Of a stretch of DNA of 64,000 bases, positions 16,775 through 26,653 are shown in pieces. Below the pieces are notes generated by a model. It saw only the letters and a list, made by a program, of their open reading frames with translations, was not told the DNA's origin and ran no database searches. This stretch comes from Halobacillus litoralis. Lineage in GTDB: Bacteria; Bacillota; Bacilli; Bacillales; Halobacillaceae. The translations under genes were made by a program, and so were the position numbers. The DNA lies in NCBI RefSeq assembly GCF_004101865.1, contig NZ_CP026118.1:124001-188000 (forward strand), given 5' to 3'. Positions within the stretch are counted from its first letter, which is position 1; each line of letters begins with the position of its first letter.

Positions 16775-16852
16775 TATTCTTGTTGGTCATGGGTGGATGG
16801 CTTTTGCTACAATGTTTATGGTATGGATACATATGAAGAAGGAGGAAATAGT

Positions 16853-17719
16853 GTGACTGTTCAGATTGGTTTGACTGGATGGGGGGACCATCCTTCCCTA
16901 TATGCGGATAAAGTAAAACAGCAGAATAAGCTTTCAGAATATGCTTCACACTTTCCTGTTGTAGAAGTGGATACTGCTTTTTATGCAATTCAGCCTGTGA
17001 CTCACTATCAGAATTGGTTGAAGCAGACACCCGCGTCTTTCTCCTTTGTCATCAAAGCGTTTCAGCAGCTGACTGGCCATGACCGCGAATCACGATCCGT
17101 CCAGGAAGCCCGTGATTTAATAAAACGATACGAAGAATCGATTCAACCCGTCTGGGAAGCTGGGCAAGTGAATGCACTGCTTTTCCAGTTTCCTCCATGG
17201 TTTGATGTTAAAAAGGAAAACATCCGGAAACTCCGCTATATTCGTGAATGGATGGAAGATTACCCGATCGCTTTAGAGTTCCGGAATCGAACATGGTTTC
17301 AGCCTTCCTATAGGGAACAGACAATAACATTCATGAAAGATCAAAAATGGATTCATAGTATTTGCGATGAACCTCAGGCTGGTGAGGGATCCGTCCCTCG
17401 AGTACTTATCCCTACTCATCCTGAGAAAACCTTAGTGCGTTTTCATGGCAGGAATATTCACGGATGGAATAAGAATGGACGAAAAGACTGGCGTGAGGTG
17501 AGGTTTTTGTATCGTTATAATGAAGAAGAGCTTACAGAATGGGCTGGTAAAATCAAAGAATTGAAAAAAGATACGCCGGAAATCACCATGCTTTTCAATA
17601 ATAATTCCGGAGGTGACGCAGCGGATAATGCCAAACAAATGCAAGAAATACTGAATGTTCATTATGAAGATTTAAACCCCAGACAAATGGATTTGTTTAA
17701 TTTTCAGGAGGGAACATGA
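16853..17719 (+). CDS. yunF: DUF72 TIM-barrel protein (YunF-like)
   Basis: A 288-residue member of the DUF72 family, a TIM-barrel-like fold of unknown reaction. Landmarks: IGLTGWGDHPSLY at the start, VVEVDTAFYAIQ near 44, FQFPPWFD near 115, ALEFRNRTWF near 140 and VRFHGRNIHGWN near 197. The GTG at 16853 is preferred because GAAGGAGG lies just upstream; an in-frame start at 16793 would place that site within the gene. The stop overlaps the next gene as ATGA, implying coupling to the HD phosphohydrolase. Confidence 0.88.
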   Translation: MTVQIGLTGWGDHPSLYADKVKQQNKLSEYASHFPVVEVDTAFYAIQPVTHYQNWLKQTPASFSFVIKAFQQLTGHDRESRSVQEARDLIKRYEESIQPVWEAGQVNALLFQFPPWFDVKKENIRKLRYIREWMEDYPIALEFRNRTWFQPSYREQTITFMKDQKWIHSICDEPQAGEGSVPRVLIPTHPEKTLVRFHGRNIHGWNKNGRKDWREVRFLYRYNEEELTEWAGKIKELKKDTPEITMLFNNNSGGDAADNAKQMQEILNVHYEDLNPRQMDLFNFQEGT

Positions 17720-18342
17720 ACAAAAATATTATAAGAGATGAAATCCGCAAATTCGTAAAAGCTAAGTTCGGGAAAGATTCCACAGGGCATGACTTTGAAC
17801 ATATGGCACGTGTAGCCCGCTGGGCAGATAAAATAGCTGAAGATGAAGGGGCTGATCGTTTCTTGTGTGAAGTCGCCGGCTGGCTTCATGACGTCGGTGA
17901 TCCAAAGCTGTTTGTAAACCCTGAAACGGCCCTGGCAGAAAGAACCCAACTATTACAAGGGCTGCTTTTCACTGATGAAAACATCGACCACATTAACGGG
18001 GCTATTGAGACGGTGTCATTTAGTAAAGGTAAAAAGCCGATGACGCTGATGGGGGAAATCGTCCAGGATGCAGATCGTTTGGATGCGATCGGGGCTGTCG
18101 GAATCGCCAGAACGTTTGCCTATGGTGGCGCCCGAAATCAGCCTGTTTATAATCCAGATGATAAAAAAGGACATTCGATTGGCCACTTCGAAGAAAAACT
18201 ACTAAAGCTTTGTGAGTTGATGAATACAGATAGTGGAAAACTGGAGGCAGAGCATCGACATGCTTTCATGGTTGAATTTTTAAAGGAGTTTAATCGCGAA
18301 CAGAATAAAAAATACAGCATAGAGGAGAATGGCTATGACTAA
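17716..18342 (+). CDS. HD-domain phosphohydrolase
   Basis: A 208-residue HD-superfamily metal phosphohydrolase. The metal ligands are visible: a His in HDFEHMARV near 23, the HD pair in GWLHDVGD near 58-59, and a late Asp in [11 protein letters not shown] near 118. Family members act on nucleotides; the substrate here is unknown. It overlaps both neighbours (ATGA with yunF, 8 bases with thyA), so it is the middle of a tight operon leading into thymidylate synthesis, which suggests but does not prove a nucleotide-pool role. Confidence 0.87.
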   Translation: MNKNIIRDEIRKFVKAKFGKDSTGHDFEHMARVARWADKIAEDEGADRFLCEVAGWLHDVGDPKLFVNPETALAERTQLLQGLLFTDENIDHINGAIETVSFSKGKKPMTLMGEIVQDADRLDAIGAVGIARTFAYGGARNQPVYNPDDKKGHSIGHFEEKLLKLCELMNTDSGKLEAEHRHAFMVEFLKEFNREQNKKYSIEENGYD

Positions 18343-19294
18343 AAATGAACAAGCCTATTTGGACTTGTGCAAGCATGTCATGCAAACAGGGGCTGAAAAA
18401 CATGACCGGACCGGGACAGGGACCTATTCAGTATTCGGTCACCAAATGCGATTCAATTTAGAAGAGGGGTTTCCTTTGATGACAACAAAGCGCGTGCCCT
18501 TCAAACTGATCGCAAGCGAGCTGCTTTGGTTTCTCAAAGGAGATACGAATATCCGCTATCTCCTTCAGCACAACAACAACATTTGGAACGAATGGGCATT
18601 CCAGAGATGGGTGGAAAGTGAGGAATACGTGGGGCCGGATATGACAGATTTTGGCCGGCGCAGTCAGCAGGATCAGGAATTTAAAGCCGTTTATGATGAA
18701 CAGATGATGATTTTCAAACAGAAGATTTTGGAGGATGACCGCTTTGCTGATGAATTTGGTGATTTGGGAGCGGTTTATGGAAAACAATGGCGCCATTGGC
18801 AGACAAGCCGGGGAGATACGATCGATCAATTGAAAAATGTGATTGAAAGTATTAAACATAATCCTGATTCAAGAAGGCATATCGTGACGGCTTGGAACCC
18901 TGAAGATGTACCATCAAATATGGCTCTGCCTCCGTGTCACGCTCTTTTTCAATTTTACGTGGCTGATGGGAAGCTCTCTTGTCAACTGTATCAGAGAAGT
19001 GGAGACATCTTCCTTGGAGTACCCTTTAATATAGCGAGTTATGCCTTACTTACCCACTTGATTGCCCATGAGTGTGGCCTTGGTGTGGGAGAATTCATTC
19101 ATACACTTGGTGATGCTCACATTTACAGCAACCATACGAAGCAAATTAAAGAACAACTCTCACGTGAACCCGGTTCACTCCCGGAATTATTATTGAATCA
19201 AGAAAAAAAGAGTGTTTTTGATTTCGATTTAGAGGATATTAAAGTGGAAGGCTACGATCCTCATCCGAGCATCAAAGCGCCTGTTGCTGTATAA
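18335..19294 (+). CDS. thyA: Thymidylate synthase ThyA
   Basis: A 319-residue enzyme converting dUMP to dTMP with methylene-THF. The catalytic Cys is in [13 protein letters not shown] near 201, the phosphate-binding arginines are in DRTGTGT and DSRRHIV, and the [20 protein letters not shown] block is near 222. The insertion giving about 319 residues matches the longer Staphylococcus/B. cereus form rather than the 264-residue type. ATG 18335 has the best spacing to AGAGGAG; ATG 18329 is too close. Followed by dfrA, so methylene-THF use and THF recycling are paired. Confidence 0.97.
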   Translation: MTKNEQAYLDLCKHVMQTGAEKHDRTGTGTYSVFGHQMRFNLEEGFPLMTTKRVPFKLIASELLWFLKGDTNIRYLLQHNNNIWNEWAFQRWVESEEYVGPDMTDFGRRSQQDQEFKAVYDEQMMIFKQKILEDDRFADEFGDLGAVYGKQWRHWQTSRGDTIDQLKNVIESIKHNPDSRRHIVTAWNPEDVPSNMALPPCHALFQFYVADGKLSCQLYQRSGDIFLGVPFNIASYALLTHLIAHECGLGVGEFIHTLGDAHIYSNHTKQIKEQLSREPGSLPELLLNQEKKSVFDFDLEDIKVEGYDPHPSIKAPVAV

Positions 19295-19320
19295 AAAGTG
19301 AAGGGGAAGGAGATGAAAAG

Positions 19321-19815
19321 ATGATTTCTTTTATTTTTGCAATGGACCGAAACCGTTTGATCGGGAAGGATAACGATCTCCCATGGCATATCCCGAATGA
19401 TTTTAAGTTCTTCAAGGATATGACTTGGGGCAAGACAATCATCATGGGAAGAAAAACATTTGAATCTTTCGGAAAGCCGCTGCCAGAGCGTGAACATATT
19501 GTCATTACTCATAATGATGATTATGACCGTGAAGGCTGCACAGTGATTCATTCTATTGATGAAATTGTGCAGTTGGAAAGGGACGAGCCGGAAAGAGAAT
19601 GGTTCGTCATCGGAGGCAGCGTACTTTTTGAGAAAATGCTTCCTTATGCCGACCGGATGTATTTAACTTTGATCGATGATGAGTTTGAAGGGGATACGTA
19701 CTTCCCGGGGTACAATGAAGCAGAGTGGGAACTCATCTCAGAAACAAAAGGGAAGAAAGACGAGAAGAACCCATACGATTACTATTTCAGAACCTATGAC
19801 AGGAAGACTTCTTGA
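19321..19815 (+). CDS. dfrA: Dihydrofolate reductase
   Basis: A 164-residue NADPH-dependent enzyme regenerating tetrahydrofolate. The N-terminus MISFIFAMDRNRLIGKDNDL, then PWHIPNDFKFFKDMT with the catalytic acidic residue near 27, the NADPH motif GRKTFESFGKPL near 43 and the GGSVLFEKML turn near 98 are all in place. The gene is 26 bases after thyA with a GGAAGGAGATG ribosome site. Its stop overlaps the mobA start as TGATG. Confidence 0.97.
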   Translation: MISFIFAMDRNRLIGKDNDLPWHIPNDFKFFKDMTWGKTIIMGRKTFESFGKPLPEREHIVITHNDDYDREGCTVIHSIDEIVQLERDEPEREWFVIGGSVLFEKMLPYADRMYLTLIDDEFEGDTYFPGYNEAEWELISETKGKKDEKNPYDYYFRTYDRKTS

Positions 19816-20414
19816 TGCCTGCCAAAATTTGCGGGGTTGTCCTAAACGGAGGCGGCTCGACACGGATGGGAAGAGATAAAGCGGATTTACTTTTAGGTGA
19901 ACAACGAGTTCTTGATCGGATTGCATCAATACTTTCGAGCCTGACTCCTCGAATTGTCATCAATCAGAATGAGCAGGAGTCCCGTTTGTCATATCCTATT
20001 GTTGAAGATCGCTTCAAAGACGCAGGGCCTCTTGGGGGGATTCATGCTGTCATGAAGGACCGGGAGGAAGAGTGGTTCCTTGTGACTGCTTCAGATACCC
20101 CTTTTATCAGTGCTGAGGTTTATCATTCTCTTCTAAGTCTGGAAAGGTCAGATAGAGATGCAATTATTCCGGTTTTTGAAGGACGGATACATCCACTATC
20201 AGGACTCTATAACCGCCGTATTTTACCAGAATTGACGAAATACCTCGAACGCGGTGACCGTAAAGTTGCAGGGTTCCTGGACCAGATCAACACCTATTTT
20301 CTGGAGGAGATACAAGATATACCTGAATGTACCCTTTCCTCCCATTTCTTTAATATGAATACGCCCGAAGAATATAAGCGTGCTGAAGAATTATTGGAAA
20401 ATGGGGGCAAATAG
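19815..20414 (+). CDS. mobA: Molybdenum cofactor guanylyltransferase MobA
   Basis: A 199-residue nucleotidyltransferase that adds GMP to molybdopterin to make the guanine dinucleotide cofactor. The glycine-rich loop LNGGGSTRMGRDKADLL near residue 8 and the metal-binding Asp in TASDTPFI near 93 are diagnostic. ATG 19815 overlaps the dfrA stop. No other Moco gene is visible here. The next genes encode the Tat translocase, a common export route for molybdoenzymes, which makes the neighbourhood sensible though perhaps coincidental. Confidence 0.9.
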   Translation: MPAKICGVVLNGGGSTRMGRDKADLLLGEQRVLDRIASILSSLTPRIVINQNEQESRLSYPIVEDRFKDAGPLGGIHAVMKDREEEWFLVTASDTPFISAEVYHSLLSLERSDRDAIIPVFEGRIHPLSGLYNRRILPELTKYLERGDRKVAGFLDQINTYFLEEIQDIPECTLSSHFFNMNTPEEYKRAEELLENGGK

Positions 20415-20545
20415 AGACATGGCTTGGGCGGACGTGGTATGATAGGAAAGAAACAGGCATTTCCAGAACAACAGGGGCCATGTTTTAATTTGCATGCTAC
20501 TCTTGTATAATAGTCAATAGAACCATTAAAAGGCGGTGAATTCAC

Positions 20546-20722
20546 ATGCTGTCAAGTATCGGAATACCAGGACTGATTTTGATTTTGACCATTGCTCTAG
20601 TCATTTTCGGACCGAAAAAATTACCGGAAATCGGTAAAGCAGCGGGAGATACGTTGAAAGAGTTTAAAAACTCAACACGCGATCTTACAGATGAAAGCAA
20701 GGAAGAAAAGACGGAGAAATAA
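20546..20722 (+). CDS. tatA: Twin-arginine translocase subunit TatA, first copy
   Basis: A 58-residue protein: one N-terminal hydrophobic helix ([18 protein letters not shown]), the [12 protein letters not shown] hinge, an amphipathic helix and a charged tail ending EEKTEK. TatA multimers form the Tat protein-conducting element for folded, RR-signal proteins. AAAGGCGGTG precedes ATG 20546. A near-identical paralogue follows 43 bases later. A TATAAT -10-like element lies about 40 bases upstream. Confidence 0.93.
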   Translation: MLSSIGIPGLILILTIALVIFGPKKLPEIGKAAGDTLKEFKNSTRDLTDESKEEKTEK

Positions 20723-20765
20723 CATAGTGAAGTTTTTGAACACATAACAGATGGAGTGATCAACC

Positions 20766-20954
20766 ATGTTATCAAGCATCGGTGTCCCAGGTCTTATTTT
20801 AATTCTGATCATCGCACTTGTCGTCTTCGGCCCTTCAAAACTGCCTGAAATCGGAAAAGCTTTCGGCAGCTCTTTGAAAGAATTCAAAAAAGCCACAGGA
20901 GACATAATGTCTGATGATGAAAGCAATAAGACTGAGAAGAAAAACAAAGAATAA
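20766..20954 (+). CDS. tatA: Twin-arginine translocase subunit TatA, second copy
   Basis: A 62-residue TatA, closely similar to the copy just upstream through MLSSIG-PGLILIL, the IALV-FGP hinge and KLPEIGKA; the tails diverge. It looks like a tandem duplication, and the copies could differ in TatA-like or TatB-like duty, since Bacillus systems usually lack TatB. A GGAGTGATCA ribosome site precedes it. Followed by a hairpin, then tatC. Confidence 0.93.
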   Translation: MLSSIGVPGLILILIIALVVFGPSKLPEIGKAFGSSLKEFKKATGDIMSDDESNKTEKKNKE

Positions 20955-20961
20955 ATGAATA

Positions 20962-20999
20962 AAGAAGGTGTAAGGGACGCCCCTTACATCTTCTTTTTG
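20962..20999 (+). terminator. Intra-operon hairpin and T-tract between tatA and tatC
   Basis: A stem of about 15 bp with a G-T pair (20962-20976 with 20981-20995) and a short loop, followed by TTTTTG. It is probably a partial terminator that keeps tatC below tatA. Confidence 0.8.
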
Positions 21000-21029
21000 T
21001 CAGGCTCATCAAGGCCTGGAGGTGAATGC

Positions 21030-21782
21030 ATGTCGGAAGAAAGAATAACAGAAGATATTGAGATGAACGTAACGGACCATTTAAGTGAATTAAGGAAAAG
21101 GGTCATTTGGACACTTGCATTCTTCATTCTATTTTTCATTGCAGGTTTCCTTTATGTCGAACAAATCCAAACCTTCTTCATTAAAGATCTTCCTTTTGAA
21201 TTGAATATGACAAGTCCTGGGGAAATCATTTGGATCATCTTTACGATTGCAAGTATTGTGGCCATCATAGGTACATTACCAATTCTAGCCCTGCAGTTAT
21301 GGTTATTTATCAAACCAGCTTTGACACCTAAGGAGAGGCGGGTTTCCCTATCCTATATTCCTGCCATTTTCCTGTTGTTTTTAGGTGGATTAACATTCGG
21401 ATATGTCATATTCGTCCAGTTGATCCTGCCGTTTCTTTTGTCCTTGAACGATGGAATGTTCAATGAAATTTACACGGTCGAACGTTATTTCCGTTTCCTG
21501 TTCAGAGTGACGATTCCTTTTGCAGTACTTTTTGAGATTCCTATTTTAACGATGTTTTTGACCAGTCTTGGTATCGTTAATCCTGTCTTTTTAGTGAAAG
21601 TCAGAAAATATGCCTATTTCGTACTAATTATCATTGGTACCATCATCTCCCCGCCAGATTTCATTCTTCAGCTGGTGGTTGCTGGACCATTGATCATTTT
21701 ATATGAAATCAGTATCGTTTTATCGAGGATCGTTTACCGGAAAAAAATTAAAAATCACCGTGAATTCATGGAATCAGATTAA
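21030..21782 (+). CDS. tatC: Twin-arginine translocase subunit TatC
   Basis: A 250-residue polytopic protein with six hydrophobic helices, the receptor for twin-arginine signal peptides. The family motif HLSELRKRVIW is near residue 14, LPILALQLWLFIKPAL near 84, LTPKERR, and the IISPPDFILQL block near 208. ATG 21030 lies behind GGAGGTGAA and clear of the upstream hairpin. A terminator (21787-21816) follows. Confidence 0.95.
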   Translation: MSEERITEDIEMNVTDHLSELRKRVIWTLAFFILFFIAGFLYVEQIQTFFIKDLPFELNMTSPGEIIWIIFTIASIVAIIGTLPILALQLWLFIKPALTPKERRVSLSYIPAIFLLFLGGLTFGYVIFVQLILPFLLSLNDGMFNEIYTVERYFRFLFRVTIPFAVLFEIPILTMFLTSLGIVNPVFLVKVRKYAYFVLIIIGTIISPPDFILQLVVAGPLIILYEISIVLSRIVYRKKIKNHREFMESD

Positions 21783-21786
21783 TAGA

Positions 21787-21816
21787 AGAATCCTCTTATA
21801 TAGAGGGTTCTTTTTC
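21787..21816 (+). terminator. tat operon terminator
   Basis: A 10-bp stem with one G-T pair (21787-21796 with 21802-21811), 5-nt loop, then TTTTC. Confidence 0.8.
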
Positions 21817-21899
21817 TTTAGAAATGGATTCTTACCTTTTGATGATACGAGTTTATCGTGATAAAACTAAGATAGATATAACCGAGGGGGAAAATTACG

Positions 21900-22118
21900 A
21901 TGAGATCTTTTTATCATTATATGATGCGTTACCGTGGAAATCGCACAGATGATGAAGAAAAGCAATTAGCCGAGTGGATGTTCGGAGATCACAGCTTTCC
22001 GAAACAAGCCAAAACTTACGATGAGATCAGTCGCTATTTAGAGTGGAATGCTCCCTTTCCAAGTGCGCTTTCTGCTTTCGACCGGCTCTATGAAATGTAT
22101 AAAATGGAAGAGGACTGA
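21900..22118 (+). CDS. yozE: YozE/UPF0346 family small protein
   Basis: A 72-residue soluble helical protein with the YozE SAM-like fold. The start MRSFYHYMMRYRG, then FPKQAKTYDEISRYLE and the end FDRLYEMYKMEED are family features. Its function is unknown. GAGGGGGAAA precedes the ATG. It is followed after 18 bases by sbcD, which suggests cotranscription and possibly a DNA-related role (inference). Confidence 0.85.
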   Translation: MRSFYHYMMRYRGNRTDDEEKQLAEWMFGDHSFPKQAKTYDEISRYLEWNAPFPSALSAFDRLYEMYKMEED

Positions 22119-22136
22119 ATGAGGAGAGGTGTAAAA

Positions 22137-23291
22137 ATGAAACTATTGCATACAGCAGATTGGCATTTGGGGAAAATTGTCAATTATGTACATATGACAG
22201 AAGATCAAAGGTCTATTCTGCAACAGTTTATCCAAATCGTAAAAGAAGAAAAGCCTGATGCTATTCTTATTGCAGGGGATTTATATGACCGATCCATTCC
22301 ACCGAAACAAGCGGTAGAATTACTGAATGATACATTGATCACATTGATCAATGATTTTCAAATTCCGGTCCTGGCTATTTCCGGTAATCATGATAGCCCG
22401 GATCGACTCCAATTCGGCAGTGAGCTCTTTCGTAAGCAAGGTTTATTCTTAGATACAAAATTAAAGAAAGAACGTCAACCAGTAACTCTTTACGATGAAC
22501 ACGGGCCGGTACATTTCCACCTGATTCCTTACATAGAACCTGCTGAAGTGGCCTATGTTTTTGAGGACAATGAAATTAAATCCCATCACCAGGCAGCGAA
22601 TAAGCTGGTACAGGACATCCAAAACCGCTTTGATATGAAAGAGAGGCATGTATGGATCGGCCATGCTTTTCTGGCTGGGGGCATGGAATCAGAGTCAGAA
22701 GAGCGTCTTTCTATGATCGGGGGGAGTCCATATGTAGATGCGAATTTATATAAAGACTTCCACTACGTCGCTCTTGGACACCTTCATCAACCCCAGCGTG
22801 TCACTCGCGAGTGGGTGCGGTACAGCGGTTCTATTTTAAAATATTCTTTTTCTGAAGTGAACCATCAAAAATCAGTGACCATTGTAGAAATGGATGAGGC
22901 AGGAAATAATGAGATTCAACAAATACCTCTGACTCCACAACGCGACTTCGAAGTGATTGAAGGTTATTTCGAGGAATTATTAGCAGGGGGCGCAGCTGAA
23001 AACCCTGAAAATTACCTTCATATCCGTCTATTGGACGATGGACAATTGGTCGATCCAATGGGCAAACTCCGTCAAATATATCCAAACATCCTTCACTTGG
23101 AGAGACGTAAATCAATGACGAATCCTCATTTGGATGAATTGAATCAAATGAAAGAAAGACAAAAATTATCTCATGATCAATTATTTGCTTCTTTTTATGA
23201 AGATATCAAAGGGTCTCAACTGCCCGATGCACGTAGAGAGCTGATTGAAAAAGCTGTACATCACATAAAAGAAAAAGAAAGGGGGCAATAA
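22137..23291 (+). CDS. sbcD: Exonuclease subunit SbcD
   Basis: A 384-residue Mre11-type metallophosphoesterase, the nuclease half of SbcCD that cuts hairpins and processes DNA ends. Metal motifs: HTADWHLGK near residue 4, GDLYDRSIPP near 48, GNHDSPDRL near 82, WIGHAFLAGG near 180 and GHLHQPQ near 217. ATG 22137 sits behind GGAGAGGTG. It ends one base before the sbcC start, so the two are co-translated. Confidence 0.96.
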   Translation: MKLLHTADWHLGKIVNYVHMTEDQRSILQQFIQIVKEEKPDAILIAGDLYDRSIPPKQAVELLNDTLITLINDFQIPVLAISGNHDSPDRLQFGSELFRKQGLFLDTKLKKERQPVTLYDEHGPVHFHLIPYIEPAEVAYVFEDNEIKSHHQAANKLVQDIQNRFDMKERHVWIGHAFLAGGMESESEERLSMIGGSPYVDANLYKDFHYVALGHLHQPQRVTREWVRYSGSILKYSFSEVNHQKSVTIVEMDEAGNNEIQQIPLTPQRDFEVIEGYFEELLAGGAAENPENYLHIRLLDDGQLVDPMGKLRQIYPNILHLERRKSMTNPHLDELNQMKERQKLSHDQLFASFYEDIKGSQLPDARRELIEKAVHHIKEKERGQ

Positions 23292-23292
23292 G

Positions 23293-26200
23293 GTGAAAGC
23301 TCTATCTATAACCATGGGCGCATTCGGCCCATACCGGGATAAACAGACCGTAGATTTCACCTTATTAGGCGAGGAAACGATTTTTCTGATTACAGGTCCG
23401 ACTGGAGCAGGTAAAACTACGATCTTCGACGCGATGTGTTTCGCGTTATATGGTCGTGCAAGCGGAAGTGATCGTGATCAGGATACTATGCGAAGTCATT
23501 TTGCCCATCCAGACGAACCTACATATGTAGATTTTCAATTCGAATTACGCGGCAAAATGTATCGTGTAGTCCGTATGCCTAAACAACAGAAGAAGAAAGA
23601 ACGGGGAGAGGGCTGGAAAGAAGAACCGGCACGTGCAGAATTATATATGGCACATGAGAATTCAGAAAAGCTGATTGCTTCTAAAATAAAAGAAGTGAAT
23701 GAGCATATTGAAGAGATCATGGGACTTGATTACGAACAGTTTAGAAAAATGATCATGATCCCACAAGGGGAATTCCGGAAACTCATCTCTGAAAATAGTA
23801 AAGAGCGGGAAGAAATACTACAAAGAATATTTAAAACGGAGTTTTTCTCTCAACTCACGGACTATTTCAAAAAACATTCTAAAGAATTGGAAAAAGAAAT
23901 TCAGCAATTCGAATGGAAAATTGAGCAGGAGATCAACAAAATTCAGTGGGGAATGGACAGTGACCATGCAGTAGAAAATGAAGACCTCTCTAAAATAAGG
24001 GAACGCCTTAAACAACGGATTGACTCTCAAGAAAAGCTGGTTTCAGAAGAAAAGGAACACTTAGATCATATAAGACGAAAATCAGACAAGTTACAAAAAC
24101 AGCTTTATGAAATGAAGCAAACCGCTGAACTTTTTGAGGAAAGGGATGCATTACTTAAAGAGAAATCTGAGCTCGATGAAAACAGGAAGCATATCGATCG
24201 ATTAAAGCATGATGTTTCCTTAGCGAACAACGCTGCAGAAGTTTTCCCTTATGAAAAACAATACGAAGAGCGTAAACAGGAGTTCAATCAGTGGAAAAAG
24301 AAACAGAAAGAAAAAGAGGAAAGATTAGTTCAAGTAAAAGCTGATTTCGAAGAGCTTGAAAACAAATATAGAGCAGAAATGGAAAAAGAGGAAGAGCGGC
24401 AGCAGTTAAAAGTAGAATGGGATAAAAAAGTTGAAGAAAAAAACAAGCTGGATGAATTTCTTCAATTGGCAAATAAGCTTAACCATGCTGAAAAAGTTAC
24501 GGAAGAGAAGAAAAAGCATTCAGAATCACTTCAGGCGGAGCAGGCACAGCTCGTAAAGAGGAAAAAAGAACTGAGATCAAAGACTGCGGAAGAGCGAACG
24601 GTTGCTCAAGCTCAATTTGAGAAAAAAGAAGAACGTCAAAGACTTCAAACCAGAATGCAGAGCCTTGGTCAATTAGATGAAGAGTGGGGAAAGTTGAAAA
24701 AATTGCGCGTGAATTATCAAACATTCATGAAGCACTTCCAACAGATTAAAAAGAAACAGGAAGATTCAAAAAAAGCTTACGAAGTTGCCTTAGAAGAAAT
24801 CAGAAAACATCACGCATACACATTATCCTTGCAGTTGGAGCCAGGTGATCACTGCCCTGTCTGTGGATCAAAAGAACACCCTTTTCATGCGGAAAGGCCT
24901 TCTAATATCATTGATGAGGAGGCGCTGGAGAACTTAAAGCATACGTTCGAAAAGGCGGATCGTGAGTATCAAAAGGCTCAGGACAATGCGGTGAAAGTGA
25001 AGTCTGATGGAGAGAGCCAAAGGCAAATTACCGAGAAAGTGTATAGAGATTTGGCAGAGCATGTTGAAGACTTGAATGATGAAGCAATCTCAACAGCCAT
25101 GAAGCAATGTCAAAAAGAGTTGAATGAGTTGGAAAAAGTCAGTCAGGAGCTTGAGAAAAAAGCGAATGATATTTCCTCTGCAGTTAAGCAATTGGATGAT
25201 CTGGAGGAGAAGGAACAACAACTCCAAGTTAACATTGAAAAGGTCCGTAACGAATTTCATGAGAAACAGCAGGAATTGACTACATTGGAATCCGATCATA
25301 AAACGATGAAGGAAAAATATCCATTCTCCTCCACGGATGTACAGGTCCTCACTGACGAAGTGAAAAATAAAGAGAAGGCATATCGAAAGGCATTGAAAGA
25401 TTGGGAAGAAATACAAAAATCATATACAAACAAACGCGATGAATTTCATCAAATGCAGACAATGGTGAATGAGGGAGACAAGTATTTGCAAGAAGCTGAA
25501 ACGGCACTGGCTCAAAGAGAAGAGGAATTTGATCAAACGCTTGTTCAATTTTCCTTTACGTCCGTAGAATCATATCGTAAAGCACTTAAATCCACAGAAG
25601 AAGTAGAGGATTTAACTAGTAAAATAGAAGTTTACCAAAAGCGGATTGACCTTGTTGCTGCACGATTGAGCGAACTTGACAGGAAACTGGAGCATCAATC
25701 AAAACCTGATATTAAAGAGATTGAACAAGAATGGAAGGACATTTATGAGACCTTGACCACCCAACAGGAAAAATTGAATGAAATGAATATTTCCTTGCGA
25801 CAAAACCACACCATCCAAGATAACGTAGCTACTCTTGTGGAAGACCAGGGTGAATTGGCAGCACAGTATTATGATATTGCAGAATTATCACAGCTCGCCA
25901 GTGGGGATAATCATCTTCGTCTATCATTGGAACGCTATGTCCTAGCTTCATTTCTGGATGAAATATTGGTACAGGCTAATCTGCGTTTAGATCAAATGAC
26001 TGACCACCGCTACCAGCTTATACGGAGTGATGCTGTTGCAAAAAGAGGAGCACAAAGCGGACTCGATCTGGAAGTGATTGATCACCATACAGGTCAACAG
26101 CGCTCGGTAAGAACACTCTCAGGCGGGGAGGGATTCAAAGCTTCTCTAAGTCTTGCTTTAGGTATGGCTGATGTTGTTCAATCCCATGCTGGCGGGGTCC

Positions 26201-26409
26201 AGCTTGATACATTATTCATCGATGAAGGATTTGGAACGTTGGATGAACTATCGCTGGAGCAAGCCATCGGTTGCCTCCGCAGTTTGCAGGATGGAAACAG
26301 GATGCTGGGCATCATTTCTCATGTGCCTCAATTGAAAGAAGAAATACCGGCGAAATTGCAGATTGATTCCGGCCCGAAAGGTTCAACGGTCGCATTTGTA
26401 TTTCAGTGA
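23293..26409 (+). CDS. sbcC: Exonuclease subunit SbcC (Rad50-type ATPase)
   Basis: A 1038-residue SMC-like ATPase. The N-terminal Walker A GPTGAGKTTIFDA is near 34, followed by the Q loop and a long heptad coiled coil. A zinc hook CPVCGSKEHPF near 521 joins two molecules, the coiled coil returns, and the C-terminal signature LSGGEGFKASLSLALG near 940 and Walker B LDTLFIDEGFGTLDE near 977 complete it. With SbcD it resects and cuts hairpins. GTG start at 23293. Confidence 0.96.
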   Translation: MKALSITMGAFGPYRDKQTVDFTLLGEETIFLITGPTGAGKTTIFDAMCFALYGRASGSDRDQDTMRSHFAHPDEPTYVDFQFELRGKMYRVVRMPKQQKKKERGEGWKEEPARAELYMAHENSEKLIASKIKEVNEHIEEIMGLDYEQFRKMIMIPQGEFRKLISENSKEREEILQRIFKTEFFSQLTDYFKKHSKELEKEIQQFEWKIEQEINKIQWGMDSDHAVENEDLSKIRERLKQRIDSQEKLVSEEKEHLDHIRRKSDKLQKQLYEMKQTAELFEERDALLKEKSELDENRKHIDRLKHDVSLANNAAEVFPYEKQYEERKQEFNQWKKKQKEKEERLVQVKADFEELENKYRAEMEKEEERQQLKVEWDKKVEEKNKLDEFLQLANKLNHAEKVTEEKKKHSESLQAEQAQLVKRKKELRSKTAEERTVAQAQFEKKEERQRLQTRMQSLGQLDEEWGKLKKLRVNYQTFMKHFQQIKKKQEDSKKAYEVALEEIRKHHAYTLSLQLEPGDHCPVCGSKEHPFHAERPSNIIDEEALENLKHTFEKADREYQKAQDNAVKVKSDGESQRQITEKVYRDLAEHVEDLNDEAISTAMKQCQKELNELEKVSQELEKKANDISSAVKQLDDLEEKEQQLQVNIEKVRNEFHEKQQELTTLESDHKTMKEKYPFSSTDVQVLTDEVKNKEKAYRKALKDWEEIQKSYTNKRDEFHQMQTMVNEGDKYLQEAETALAQREEEFDQTLVQFSFTSVESYRKALKSTEEVEDLTSKIEVYQKRIDLVAARLSELDRKLEHQSKPDIKEIEQEWKDIYETLTTQQEKLNEMNISLRQNHTIQDNVATLVEDQGELAAQYYDIAELSQLASGDNHLRLSLERYVLASFLDEILVQANLRLDQMTDHRYQLIRSDAVAKRGAQSGLDLEVIDHHTGQQRSVRTLSGGEGFKASLSLALGMADVVQSHAGGVQLDTLFIDEGFGTLDELSLEQAIGCLRSLQDGNRMLGIISHVPQLKEEIPAKLQIDSGPKGSTVAFVFQ

Positions 26410-26653
26410 ATTTCCGGTTAAAAGTCAGGGGGTTTTGAAGCAATATTCCCCAGTTATATTCGGAAATCAATATTAAGCGCCTATCATCCGCAAAAAGCTA
26501 AGCGATTTTTCACAACTATCGAGGACTCTCGCTATTATCTGTCATTTACTGACGTCGCTTTGGATGGAGGCCTGTCATATCTTGCGCTTGCCCGGGAAAT
26601 ATCAACACGAATAAATAGGAAATATAATCAGTCTTTTCAGAAGGAAGGTGTGC
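26410..26653. other. Intergenic stretch between sbcC and ung, possibly a decayed repeat
   Basis: There is no gene with a ribosome site. Fragments such as GCTTGCCCGGGAA are loosely like the G+C-rich core of the R1 repeat, but similarity is too weak to call a copy. Confidence 0.4.

Noticed and set aside
26460..26653. A fourth R1 repeat copy before ung
   Set aside because: Only short, loosely similar words; the hairpin arms that define R1 are absent.
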